NCBI RefSeq assembly: GCF_032362555.1
Contig: NC_083522.1
Coordinates: 6,612,001-6,676,000, forward strand
Source of the DNA: Amyelois transitella
Lineage: Eukaryota; Arthropoda; Insecta; Lepidoptera; Pyralidae
Length of the DNA: 64,000 nucleotides
Direction: 5' to 3'
A model generated the notes under the pieces. That model did not search any database and was not told where the DNA came from. It saw only the letters and a list, made by a program, of their open reading frames with translations. This document shows, one piece after another, positions 1 to 12,110 of the stretch (its first letter is position 1; every line of letters begins with the position of its first letter). The position numbers and the translations under genes are program-made.

Positions 1-346
1 GTAATTTCCTTATTGATTACTTAAATAAATATAATGTTCATAATTTATATTTTACAAATTTGCCCTTTGATTCGCTGTTAAAAATAGCCATTCAGTTACT
101 GTATATAGATTTGAACCTCCTTACTCTTAGCGTTATTTCCGGTTTTACTCTTATTACACAAAGCGATTTTGAACCCGCCTGAACTTCGCAACTTTTAAAA
201 ACTTACTCTAAATTATCATGTTAAAGCTACACTAATGAGCCTATTAGTCCTTAGTCGCCTTTTACATCATGGACATCACTATGAATTATATGGAGTGGTA
301 CTATTCTGACATGCCGAAAATTTAAAATGCCTAATTAATTTTTCAG

Positions 347-1082
347 AAGCCACGCAGTACGGCCGCGCCGACGACGCCATCAACTTCTACCACTTCCAGC
401 ACGACGTCAACGACAACTACCACAACATTACCGCCAGGTATACCTTCCTCTGTCTCTTTCTACATCTTTGGTTAACTGAAATGATGAAAGAGAAAGATGA
501 TGAGACATGCCTTGTTGAAGTCAGTGAATAAGGGACTTTTCACGAACCTAGAAAAACCATTTACAGATCTAGCAATCCCTTTATTATTATGAGGTTAACT
601 GACGCATGACGTTCAATCCAACCCCAAATAATAAATTAACCTCGCCCACTGTAACATAGAAAAATATACCATCAAAGCGACTAACAAAGTATGGCCGAAT
701 TGAGAACTTCCAACTTTTTGAAGTCTGTAAATAAGAAGGTGGCATACATTACTGTATTCTTTCAGTTTATACTTACCTGATTTTTTCACTACATGTTATA
801 ACTAATGCGATTCCCAAGTATTGAAAATTTATTTCTTATAGAAGTTTTTTTTGTTTCATCCTATTTTAAAAGTTCGATATAAAGTTTTGATATCTTTATC
901 TTCCCAGGGCCTCCAGCAAAACCGAACGTGCTGCAATGAACAAACCCGTCAAATTAACTGTTAAACCCACGAAGAAGGAAGTTTGCTCACATTTCTTGGT
1001 TTCAAGAACGTCCAGAAGGCATATATATACGATAGGATCGAGAGCTCGTAAGGAAACCCTCCACAATTATCTTAAGGATTAG
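347..1082 (+). CDS. 3' end of an unidentified gene (last two coding exons)
   Basis: Two exons are supported by splice signals and phase. The first, 347-437, follows a ttttcag acceptor and ends before gtatac. The second, 908-1082, follows ttcccag and ends in TAG at 1080-1082. The join makes an AGG codon and keeps the frame open. Exon 1 is GC-rich against AT-rich surroundings and encodes a Tyr/Asp/Asn/His-rich stretch (QYGRADDAINFYHFQHDVND, then NYHNITAR). Exon 2 gives a basic tail that starts ASSKTERAAMNKPVK and ends HNYLKD. No domain is recognised, and earlier exons lie outside the window. Exon 1 is the better supported of the two. Exon 2 beyond its first ~15 codons could be 3' UTR if splicing differs. 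Confidence 0.55.
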
Positions 1083-3719
1083 CAAGGAGCTAGAATTAAA
1101 AATGGAGACTGCGCATTTTCGCTTCAAACTCACTCGACTGAATCGAGACAAAATAATACAATATTATAAGTGCGGACTCCATTCGTAATTTTAGACTTCT
1201 TTGGTTAGTGAGTCGATATTTTTACTGATTCGAAGTTCGCCACACTTCAAGTGTCATTTTTATATCAATGTGAGTTAGTTATGATACAAAAGGTGATATT
1301 TGAATGATGACGAATGTTGGTGGTTCGGCCATATTAGAGGTAATGGTATTTTGGACTTTACCCTTGGGGTGCGATGGTAAAAGACAAATTTAACTTTGAT
1401 ATTTAAAACTACGCATTAAAAATGCGAGAAAACAGCACAGTAAATGATATCGCACGAATTTTTACTTTATTAATTAAAATTTGTTGTACAATATAATCTT
1501 GAACTTAGATTATTTTGATCTTCGATGTGCGATACCAATATCAATATTTGTTGAAATGTGGACATTAAGCACCATTACTGCCCCCAAGCGTAAATTGGCT
1601 CTGTAGAAAACGAATATGTAGATTTTATGTAATACATTTATTGGTGCATCTGAAATGTTTCTTAAAATTTTGTTACAAAAATAAGTTTCTGAAATATATA
1701 AATACTGTAGTTGATTGTAGAAGTATTTTAGTATTATTTCTGAAGTTATGACCCATATTTTAAAGCTGCATATCGTGTCGTTTTCTGCAAAGTTCGATAG
1801 ATCGCCTTATATAATTTGTCGAAATGTAAGGTAGTTGTCGAAACGTAAAGGTTAGAGAAAACGTGATTTGTGTTACACGCTTACTCGATGGTTACTTTCG
1901 AGGAAAAGTACATTATAAAATATTCATATTTTAAAGGAGTATAATTATTTTTATGAATATGCACCTATTTCTGTGATTTTATATAGAGAGTATAACGATT
2001 ATAGGTGTACAGTCCAGTACAAAAGTCCGGCTGGAACTTATGAACAATTGCAGAATTTTTGCGATTTCATTGTTCAGACTTTTACTTAAGTGTACATATC
2101 TAATCTCACAATCAATTAAAGATTGTTCCTTTATTTTGTCGTGGTATAATTAAATTATAGCCCCTTCGTACAAATTATCGAGTGTCGAAGATTTGCGCAG
2201 ATTTGAATGGGGTTAAATCACATGTAATTTATCTACTAAATGTCCTATGTTTATTGTCACTGATTTTATTGATTGATAAGCTAAGTTACAGTTTTTGCCT
2301 ATTACCACAAAACACAGAGATTAACTCTCTGTAATGTCTGTGTTCTGTGTCTTTTATTTTATGATTTACTTTCGCCGACGTAGAATGAACAAATTTCATA
2401 AAAACTAGTGAGAAAGAGAAGTACCTACACTCAAACGCAAAAGCGAGGTAATACGAGTGTTATATAAAAAGACTTTGAATTTTTTTGGAACCAAATATCT
2501 CAGTAGCTAAAAGGCCGCATTTGATGGAATTTGGCACAGAGATTAATTTGACCCTCACATAACATTGGATTTTTTAAAACAATATAATATAATATGGAGT
2601 GTCAAAATTTTCTCATATTTGAAATATGTTTTATCTGTTGAAAAGCAAGTATATCTAATCTATGATTGTAATAGGTAAGTCTTTGTGTGAACGCACGAGT
2701 TAATCGTGTAACACATTGGAAATGTCGCAATAAGTATGGAAGTGTGATGTGTTGTCACGATGTGTTTGGTGAAGTCATCTTTGCGGGCTGTGAGTGTGCG
2801 TGGCCTTGACTCAAGATATTGTTTTGCAATTTAATCTTAAAAAAAAGCAAAATAAATCTTTTTGTAGTTCCGTGCTTGCCACGGGATTGTACCAATATTT
2901 AAGTGACACTTATTTTGAAAATAAATATTTTTTTATTTATAAATGTGCAGCTGCAAACTAATTCAATTATTTAGTGTATCTTGAGACGTACGAAAGAAAA
3001 GCTTTCGATTTGATGAATTTCCTTTTAGTTTATTCTAATTTCCAACTTATCATATTTTTATATCATATTTTCCAAAATTATGTCACGTCGAAATCAAAAT
3101 AACTCTTTAGCCAAACACCACGAAACGCAAGGTTGATTCGAAAAATACCTATAACATTATTTGGAAAGGATACCAAGTGGTTAAAGTACTTGGTATATAT
3201 CCGATTTGGTATATATACTTATGCATTGATCCTTTAATTTTGGTTACAAATTAGTAATGGAAACCTTGAACTGTTTCTATAAAAAATATGGAAAAACTTT
3301 GAGTTAACTGCAATAAAGTAGGTACATTTATTTTATATATTTTTTTAAGTTAATGACTTTGATATGCAGTATTTTAACCTCCTAATCATATTCCAAATGA
3401 AGTTATAGTAACCAATGTAAATAATTTATTATAGTTTTAACGTGAATAGCGTCGACCGCACTACGTGTGATTCGAGAGTGTGTTTATTACTTGTAATAAG
3501 TTATTGTTAATAGATCAAATTATTACACAACGTAGCTTTTTATTTTAAGGCCTTTCAGACGAAACACCTACAGATAAAAATAGCGCATCAAAAATCTCAT
3601 AATTTGAAATTAAATCGGGAAAACTCAACGAAGGTATTCTCTATAGAAACAACAAATAAAACAAAAATATTTATTTGTTCAGTCAAATATACATACATAA
3701 TGTTGCATTGTATTATTTA
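1083..3719. other. AT-rich intergenic DNA, no gene seen
   Basis: This stretch lies between the partial plus-strand gene and the GCAT locus. No reading frame, splice-flanked exon or tRNA was found. It probably includes the 3' UTR of the upstream gene at its left end. Confidence 0.5.
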
Positions 3720-3730
3720 TTACATAAAAT

Positions 3731-3962
3731 ATCTCTTTCCCATGGATGTCGTAAAAGGCGACTAAGGGATAGGCTTACAAACTTGGGATTCGTTTTAAGA
3801 CGATGGACGACGATTCGTCTATTTGGCTTAATCATAGAATGGAGATTCAAAAATCTTAATTCTATGATTAAGTCAAATAGTCATAGTCATAAGTCATTTG
3901 TTTGTTAGCTCTGACTACCCCGCAAGGGATATAGACGTGACCATATGTATGTATGTATGTAT
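3731..3962 (+). repeat. SINE-like repeat, sense orientation with (TATG)n tail
   Basis: This is a member of the most abundant repeat family in the window. In sense order the recognisable blocks are CTCTTTCCCATGGATGTCGT, AAAGGCGACTAAGGGATAGG, an ACTTGGGATT block, and the tail CTACCCCGCAAGGGATATAG with ACGTGACCATATGTATGTATG. The short ORF that crosses it is not a gene. Confidence 0.85.
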
Positions 3963-4198
3963 AAAATGCATTATAACATTATCCAGGAGGAAGACATGGT
4001 AATGTTTTAAAAAGAAAATTGTCTTAAAAACTAGTAGCCACTGAAACTAATTGTGTATGGAGTAAAATCAAAAGAAATAAAACAATGCGATCAGAAGATT
4101 CATGTCGACTATTGAACCTATATGTGTGTCTAAATTACTTTTTATGTATATATTTTTTGCATGTAAAGAGTTACAGCATACGGTTTCCTGAATTCAGT

Positions 4199-7100
4199 CT
4201 ACTTTTTGACAATGCCCACATTCCTAGCCACCTCCGCGAAGGCGTCGACAGCTCTTTGAACATCTTGCGGCGTGTGCGCAGCGCTGAGTTGTACGCGAAC
4301 ACGTGCTGCTCCCTTTGGTACCACAGGGTAACTGAAGGCTACCACGTAGATGCCGCGCTCTGAAAAATAAACAATAGAGAGAGTTATTGTCTATCTCTCT
4401 TTATATGCTTTGGCTCCTGGGGTCCGCTTTGTATTAGTATAAGGAATGGTCTTTCAAATTAAGAAGAAATACCAAACTTGAACTCATACGAAATAGGGAA
4501 TGTTTCTCTAGGTGATCAAAGATAACTCCACCCACCAGCACCCACCACCACGATTAACGTGCTCTGTAAATTACTCACCTTGCATACCATCAACCAACCA
4601 AAGACCTTCAAGGTGTCTGTGGAAACTGCTAGTGTCTTATACCAGAACACCTACCAAATTTCCAGCGGGTGTGGCGTTCGTGTTCTGTGAACCGCTAGCA
4701 AGGTCCACTGTCGTATAAACCTACCCCACCATCACAAGACATATCAGTGTCAGACCAGCCTTCTTCAGACCTTGAGAAAAGTTCTTGTATTTTACAACAG
4801 GGTACTGAGCCAATTCCCAGTAGATGTGACCTATTAGAGTGTATAAGACTCACCTAGCATACCGCTCGCAAGGTCCACTGCCTTAGGAGCTTCCCCCACC
4901 ATCACAGGACATATCGGATGATCGTCTCCCGCCACTGTCAGACCAGCCGCCTTCAGACCGCTGCGGAAAGTTCTGGTATTTTCTCGCAACCTCTCGCGGA
5001 GATCGCTACTGTGTTCTACGAGATCTAGAGACTGAAAAAAAATTACATTTTAGAATTGAAATCTTTTGTATCCTACAAAAGATTTTACTTCTAAGTTCCG
5101 CATTCACGAGCTTTCGTCCAAACATCTTGCTTGTAAGTAGCTTACATTTTCTGCTTCTAGGTCTAATCATCTCTGGATTCCTTTTGATTATGTTAATTTA
5201 GTGTTGAACCCATTCGTTACCAGAAAATCTTCAGAAAACGAGAAACTTAAAAATTCAGAAGAATGATATATTTATTGATACACTATAGACAACGTACTTT
5301 TAAAGAAGCGGTAACAACTGGCGGTGGTGGGGCATTAGAGAACAGGTAAGGTCTGGAGACGTTTCTTAACAAAGTGACCAGTTCTTTAGGGCCGGTAGTG
5401 TAGCCCCCGGCGGCGCCGCTGACAGCCTTGCCCAGGGTTGAGCAGATGATATCGGCTGCGCCTGGCACGCCGCAGTATTCTTCTGTACCCCTGAAAAAAA
5501 AAATACGATTACATTACCAGCAGTCGTTAGTCACAAAATGTAAAAGTCCTCAAGTATATTGTTTTTCTGTATCATTTGATCACAGATCGATGCAAGATGT
5601 AAGTGATTATTCTACCTACTTAATTTAGCTAATTTATATACCATTCCTTACTTACCTCTTTTAATGAAATCACAATTACAATAATAGTTTTAATACAGAA
5701 CTTACTCACCGCCCAGTTTCTCCAAAGAAGCCTGTAGCATGACTATCATCAACTGCTAGTAAAGCTCTGTATTTATCAGCAAGCTCCCTCAATCCCTTGA
5801 TCGGCGCTACCGTCCCGTCCATGGAGAACACTCCATCTGTCACTATAAGCTTGATGCGAGCTTCGCTGTGTGCCAGCAGATGCTCCAATTCTGTAAACGG
5901 AAACTTAAAAATTAACTAATTATAAAATACTTCATGAGATAAATCTAAAACTTATTGTATTACTGTGTAGTAACCGGCCCTTTTTAATACGTCTGTTTCT
6001 GGTGAATGTCTTAACAGAAGACTAAGGAAATAAGTTATATATTGTTACTTACCGTTGAGATCCCTATGTGGATACCGGTACTTCTGCGCCTTGCACAACC
6101 TTATGCCATCAATAATGGAGGCGTGGTTCAATGCATCAGAAAACACGCCGTCTTCTGGCGTCAACAGCGACTCAAACAAACCGGCGTTGGCGTCAAAACA
6201 GGACCCGTACAGAATAGTATCCTCACGACCGTGGAACTTGGAGAGTCTTTCTTCTAGATCCTGAAAAGATTTTACATACATACATATAATCACGTCTATA
6301 TCCCTCACGGGGTAGACAGAACCAACAGTCTTGAAAATACTGAGGCGACGTTCAGCTTTTTGACTTGATGATATAATTGAGATTCAAATAGTGGCAGGTT
6401 GCTAGCCCATCGCCTAAAAGAAGAATCCCAAGTTTATAAGCTTTAATCTTAGTCGCTTTTTACGACATCCATGGGAAAGAGAAGGTGTGGTCTTATTCTT
6501 TTTTATGACACGATTTAATTAATTATTTAATATTTATGGTATATGATATAATGAAAAACAACTATCTGCCCCAAAATCAGTTATACATAGTTATATTGGT
6601 ATTCAATTGTACATGCATATCTTAAGTCGTGTTGAACCCAGGGTGGGATCAATACGACTTAAGATAAACCATAAAATTTTCTATTTCCTGTAAATTATAA
6701 ATAATTTGCCTTACCATTTCTTAAAAATACATTCGTTTTTTTCTGATTGAGTCTCAGACGATGAGTGATTGTCAAACAAGGGACAGCTAAAACCAGTTCA
6801 ACTCCAGAGCTTTCAAAACTACAATTTGAAATATGAGGTTTATTTTTCAAATGTGACCTTTATTTCATTACATTAGGCTCGAGTAGGTACCTATGCAGAT
6901 CCTACTATCGAGTGGGGGTTTAATCATGCGCATTATAAAGACTTCAACGCGCCTTGTTCTTTACCTGCCTTCCTACAGGGTAGTCTTGTAAAGTATTGCA
7001 CAAAACATACGGTATAAAAAATATATTTATAGTTTGAAATTTAAAAAATTCAAATAACGTTTTATAACCCCAGTTGTTATGTATTTTATACCTACAATAG

Positions 7101-10100
7101 GTAGGTAGGTGTACAATAGTTGTCTTAATGTCAATAATTGCAATGTTTACTTACGATACGATATGGTAATGTAGACAAGATTGCCCTAGGTACATAAATT
7201 ACGATAAATGATAAAAATACTTAGGCCGAAATGTTGTAAACACGTACCTATATTTCGTCAGTTTTGTGAAGAAAATCGCAATAAAATATTTATTCAATTT
7301 GCACACTTAAGACAATCCAACCCACCCGATCCATTCTTCATTATTATTAAACTTTTTGTTGAACGATATAAAATGACGATAATAAATGGATTTTCGATAG
7401 ACAAAAAAGTTCCTTTATTTCAACCACGCGGTGCTATAAAAAACGGTCAGCTGGATTTGTAGGATGCCTGTTTATTAGACTGTGAGCTCTGTCTACCCCG
7501 TTAGGGATAAAGACGTGATTATATGAATTTATGAAATTTATTAGTTAGTATAAGAGTGTTCATAATTAATTATGTTAGGTATAACGTTTAGGTATGTATA
7601 AAACGTTAATATTCTGTAGAATAGTAAAATATTAGTAACAAAAACATGTTCACCTTGTGTATCGACTGCGTTCCGCAAATAAAGCGGACGGAGCTGAGCC
7701 CAGCGCCATAATTCTTCAGTCCTTCTCTCGCAGCTTCCACCACTTCGGGGTGATTCTGCAAATCAAAAAAGCTATCATTTATAATCAAGCTTATTATTTA
7801 CCTAAATAACTTGTTGTGACTTTACCTCGATCGTTTAGAATTCCAAATAAAAATTCAAAAAACAATCATTGTGTTTGGTTTGTTAATAGGTAAGTATTTT
7901 ACGGTGCTGGCAAAACATTTCTATGTAGAAATCCGATATTGTGCTATCTTTGATCCCAATCTGGTCATATTCACCAGGAAATTTAACAGAAAAACTATAT
8001 ATGTAGGTACAATTATATTTTTTACATCTCATTTCTGCGTTATAATCATAGAAGAATATTGTAAAATTTTCATAGGTTTTTGATAAGAAATCGTAACTGA
8101 ACTCACGGATAAACCTAAATAGTTGTTTGCGCAGAAATTCAAGAAATCTCCCTTGGCACCTCTCACCGTCACCTGAAAAAATTGTCAAAGTAAAGTAACT
8201 TCCTTAATTATCCTGGAATGGAAACATGGCAGGCTTAATGAAAATGACTACTTATAAAAATAAAAGTTCTGCAAGTGGTAGGTAGGTATTTACTTAATCT
8301 TTCAACTCAACCACAGAAATCAACCCATTTTTAATCCCGACATGGGCACATAGGTATATTTCACCTACAAATCAACAATAAATAATAAACATACATTTTA
8401 GAACCTTTTTATTGCCAATCTTTAATTGAGGTAAGTACACATATTTCGCCAAAAATACTAAATTCGTTTACAATCTCACTACAGATATTCACGGAAACTT
8501 CAATGAACCTTTCAAATTTTTCGAAATTAACTTTATACATACCTTCGTATCCTGAGGAGAAGTGAGTACCCGTTCATGCTTCCAGGTCTTGGCCTTCTTG
8601 ATCTCCTGCAGGCGGTCTTCCAGGATCTCCCTGAGGCTGGCCACTCCAGCTCTCTCCTTCGGCCTCAACTCACTTAGCTGGCGAACTTGGAAGCCATTGT
8701 TACCTAGAGGATATAACAAAGACACATTTTCCTCTGGTTATTATATTATCAACACCTCACTCTATCGTATGATATGTCTACCTACTCACACTCTCTTTAA
8801 AGTAATCAATCAACATCCTTTTTGGTTTTCCTCTTTTTCCAAAAACGCCTTCTAACAACTATAATATGCAGATGACCTTCAAATGACAATGAGTTTCATG
8901 AATTTCCGCAAATAAAAAGAAACAGCCAAATACCTACTTCTCCATAATACTCGTAAGTAGGTAAGTAACAATCAGTGGAAAACATACAGAGATAATAATG
9001 TGTCTCGTAGCGTCGCTGTTAACACGTAGAGTAAACATTGTATTTATTGAGTGAAACACTGAAATAGCCGTTTTATTTTGTTTTAAGGTCATTCAATTTA
9101 TTTACTTGACGGTTAAGATGGGAACCGAAACGCTGGTATGGTCTTGTGGAAGTCCAAGCTGACTATCTGAAGAACAAATTTAGCCTACGCCGGTCCCAAG
9201 AAGAAGGTAGATTACACCCAAAGGAAACCGTCTTGACGTCACCAAAGATGAAACGATTCCATGGTCTGAATTCTTTGACGGCCTCTGTGGCGCAGCGGTA
9301 GTACGCTTGTCTGTGACACCAGAGGTCCCGGGTTCGAATCCCGGCCAGGGCATGATGAGAAAAGAACTTTTTCTTATTGGCCTGGATCTTGGATGTTTAT
9401 CTATATAAGTATTTAATATAAAATACAGTATCGTTGAGTTAGTATCTCGTAACACAAGTCTCGAACTTACTTCGAGGCTAAAGCAATCAGTGTAATTTGT
9501 CCACTAAAAAAATAAAAATAAAGACGCTGCAGACCAGCAACAGCTGAAAGAAAAATAGGACTTAATAGGGCTAAAAAAATCTGCTTAATTTTATTAATTC
9601 TTCGGACTTCAAGAGCAAGGGTGCAACAGAAACACGGGCAGATGCAACTGGAAGTTTCTAGAATGTCTATGATGTCTCTATAATTTACGGACTACGCAAA
9701 GTAATTGCCGGATTTGAAGGTCATGTTAAATTGCATGCTTTAACATGTAATTGAATTCGATGGAATTAACATCGAGAATTTCAAAGCATTTCATACATTG
9801 CCGACTAGAAATTAATAAGCCTTCACGGAACTTTCAGCTAACCTAGAAGGAAAGTAGTATTTCCACCCGTGACATCTCCGGTGTTGCATCCGCAGTAAAC
9901 CACTTACCAAGGTAGGCCGTATGCCTGTTTGTTTACTTGCATTTGATAGAGAATAACAAAGATCTACACAACACAAAACCCGTCAGGTCAATAACATCAC
10001 TATCACTTTCTCAAGGACGTCTCAAGGCTTCATTCACAAACACTCACGTTAGCCTAGACAAAACAGTTTTGATAAAAAGCGAACAACAAAACTACTGGAA

Positions 10101-10253
10101 ACCACGACTACACATAATACTATTCAATAAATTATTTCACGTAAATAGTAAAAAAAATGTTAATTGCTTAAAATTTAAGCGTTAATATGAATTTGTTTTT
10201 GAATAAATGAGGAAAATACTACCGATGCGCAGGAGTTGAGTGCGGAGCGCCAT
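4199..10253 (-). CDS. GCAT: 2-amino-3-ketobutyrate coenzyme A ligase (glycine C-acetyltransferase)
   Basis: This is a PLP enzyme that cleaves 2-amino-3-ketobutyrate with CoA to glycine and acetyl-CoA, the second step of threonine degradation, normally in mitochondria. There are nine exons: 10223-10253, 8543-8703, 8107-8172, 7654-7755, 6053-6260, 5710-5890, 5298-5490, 4854-5031 and 4199-4359. They total 1281 nt (426 aa), close to the usual ~420, and all junctions are GT-AG and in phase. The N-terminus [15 protein letters not shown] is a plausible mitochondrial presequence. Family blocks in order are [103 protein letters not shown] (PLP-binding Lys), SRPYLFSN and [20 protein letters not shown]. 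The stop codon is TAG. The start is the first ATG in a GC-rich exon. Introns hold several repeats and a decayed copy of exon 8. Confidence 0.96.
4691..4800 (-). pseudogene. Decayed duplicate of GCAT exon 8
   Basis: The block at 4691-4800 closely matches the true exon at 4861-4990 in the same orientation. It contains GCAAGGTCCACTG, CCCCACCATCACA, GACATATC, GTCAGACCAGCC and TTCAGACC in order. It has lost ~20 nt, corresponding to 4914-4934 of the real exon. The downstream donor is not conserved and several substitutions are present. It is a tandem exon duplication that has died inside the last GCAT intron. Confidence 0.82.
6270..6515 (-). repeat. SINE-like repeat, antisense, in GCAT intron
   Basis: This is a nearly full copy of the abundant family, read here from its tail. 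It runs from CATACATACATATAATCACG through GGGGTAGACAGA and ATTGAGATTCAAATAGTG to CGACATCCATGGGAAAGAGA. It lies in the intron between GCAT exons 4 and 5. Confidence 0.85.
7480..7531 (+). repeat. SINE-like tail fragment
   Basis: Only the 3' tail block is present (GAGCTCTGTCTACCCC, TTAGGGATAAAGACGTG, ATTATATG). It is 5'-truncated, as expected from abortive reverse transcription. It lies in a GCAT intron. Confidence 0.65.
9279..9512 (+). repeat. tRNA-derived SINE
   Basis: The head looks like a tRNA. TGGCGCAGCGGTAGTACG resembles box A, and GGTTCGAATCCCGGCC is a full box B and T-arm. The acceptor ends do not pair well and extra sequence follows, so it is a SINE rather than a functional tRNA gene. 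The tail carries ATATAAAATACAGTATCGTT and ACTTCGAGGCTAAAG, then an A-rich end. It lies in the first GCAT intron. Confidence 0.8.
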
Positions 10254-10310
10254 TGCGTCGAATGGGGGCGCGGCGGCGGACGACAAACACAACTTGTTTG
10301 GAATTGGAAC
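10254..10310 (-). promoter_or_regulatory. GC-rich 5' leader / promoter of GCAT
   Basis: Directly upstream of the GCAT start codon the DNA becomes locally GC-rich (GCGCGGCGGCGGACGACAAA on the plus strand), against an AT-rich background. This fits a 5' UTR and TATA-less promoter. No TATA box was seen and the transcription start was not located. Confidence 0.35.
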
Positions 10311-12110
10311 CCAGTCACGCAGGTTTCAGTTTTCGTTCACCCATTATTTGTATAATAATATCTGTGTTGTAGGTATGTGTGTGTTCCTCGTACAAGATAT
10401 GTTTTGTACATTTCTATTGTATTAAATCGAGTCTGCATTGCCAGATTTTGAAAATCAAACCAATTCAGTAGGTAATTCTAATCTGTGTATCTCACACCTA
10501 TGCCAAATTTCAAGTTACACTTGATCAATCAAAAATAAAATAAGACTAGATAAAATTAATAACGAAGAACACCTTAAGTAGTTAATATTTTTTTAGAAAA
10601 ATTCTAAAATAATCAATCATCGGTAATGAAGCCTTGTCATGCTTATTTTTCTCTTCTTTATATATCTCTCTTGTCAGTTATTACATAAAACAGCTATGTA
10701 CAGTTTTGAATACTTAATGGGTGAACTAATAGCGATAGATTCACATGAAATGGTTTACATACGTAACTTAGTAGGTATTTGATCAGCGTATTTTGCCTCG
10801 GTCGTGTTATCGCAATAATGACGTGTACTATATGAGAACACCCATTGTTGCTTGTTTCTTGTACAGTAAACCACATATCAAGTTACCTTATATACTCATC
10901 ATCCAGCTTATAATTTTAGACAAATAGTTGATAACAAAAAATTTGTGTGATCGGATGTTAGCTGCTACCTACAGAACTCGAGAGTAACCTCTACAATATC
11001 TAATATTTTTCTGCTTTGGTAGAAAAAACAAGCAATAAGTGGACACTTTACTGTGTTTTATTGTTCAAGGTAAAAAGTTATTGTCTATAAGCATGTACAA
11101 TCATCATCTATTTGGCTGCGGTTTAAAGATAAAGGGACAAGCTGTTCAGCAGTTTGATTGAAACTGCACATTCAGAATATCGTGAGGAAACTTACTAATT
11201 CAGGCAACTTAATGTGTAACTACGGTTCAATATGGTTAATTCTCCTGCAAAGGTGGCCGAGTTCAGCTGGGATACCTTAGCCACTCGATGACTCGACAAC
11301 CGTTTAATAAAATCATCGTCATCTTTCTTTAGGATTTGAAAATATACATAGAAATAGTACATACATACATATAATCACGTATACCTATATCCCTTGCGAG
11401 GTAGACAGTGGCAGACACTCTTGAAAAGACGAAAGAGCCTAATATGGTCACGTTTAACTGTACGTTTAGTAATAATACCTTCCTACTTATATTCAGTTAA
11501 CAAAAGTGACATTGACAATGTTGACGATAATAGGCAGCTTAGTTAGAATCCACTCATAATATCTTACAAACGGTACCTATAATCGCAATAGCACTGACCT
11601 AGTTTAAAAAAACATACATTTGAGCTCTTTAAGGAAAACTCACCTAGCCAATCTGCTATACGCGATGTGTGCATTGACTTTTCAATCTAGTAGCGAAGAA
11701 AATATAGTTTGCCAGACCCAAAAGTTAGGCTTAGGTAACATTTGGGATTCGTCTTTTAGGCGATGTGTGTGTGTAACATCTCTGAATGGCAATTTTGGTA
11801 TTTTGCTAAACGTGGCTTTCGAATTTTGTGACCTGTGGCTCTGTCTACACCGCAATGGAGACATGACATCTTGTGTGTACATATTGACTACTGAACAAAA
11901 ACAACAGGCAGGTTACCTTTGTTGCTTTCCTCATGATTTTTCATAAAACTACAAAAAGATTGGTTGGATCATGGCACGGAAACAAAAAAAACAAATTGAC
12001 TGTTAAACAAAACTTTTATTTTAATGTTATGTTACTTTTTTACATTTAATGAGATTTAGTTAATGGCACTTAAAACGAGTATCATGCTCCTTTTTACTCC
12101 ACTTATTACC
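10311..12110. other. Intergenic DNA between GCAT and the ppk gene
   Basis: No exon was recognised. Fragments of the abundant SINE-like family lie at about 11360-11450 (antisense tail) and 11730-11870 (sense, degraded). A short CCTCATGATTTTTCAT remnant near 11930 belongs to another dispersed repeat family. Confidence 0.5.
12015..12020 (-). terminator. Likely poly(A) signal of the ppk gene
   Basis: TTTATT on the plus strand is AATAAA on the minus strand, about 90 nt after the ppk stop codon. The spacing is typical for a 3' UTR. Confidence 0.5.

Noticed and set aside
3675-3908. 77-codon ORF (contains [13 protein letters not shown])
   Set aside because: It is a translation of the abundant SINE-like repeat. 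The same peptide appears at other copies such as 53697-53906.
4085-4363. 92-codon plus-strand ORF
   Set aside because: It is the antisense shadow of the last GCAT exon.
9279-9350. Possible functional tRNA gene
   Set aside because: The box B and T-arm are good, but the acceptor ends pair badly and a SINE tail follows that recurs elsewhere without the head.
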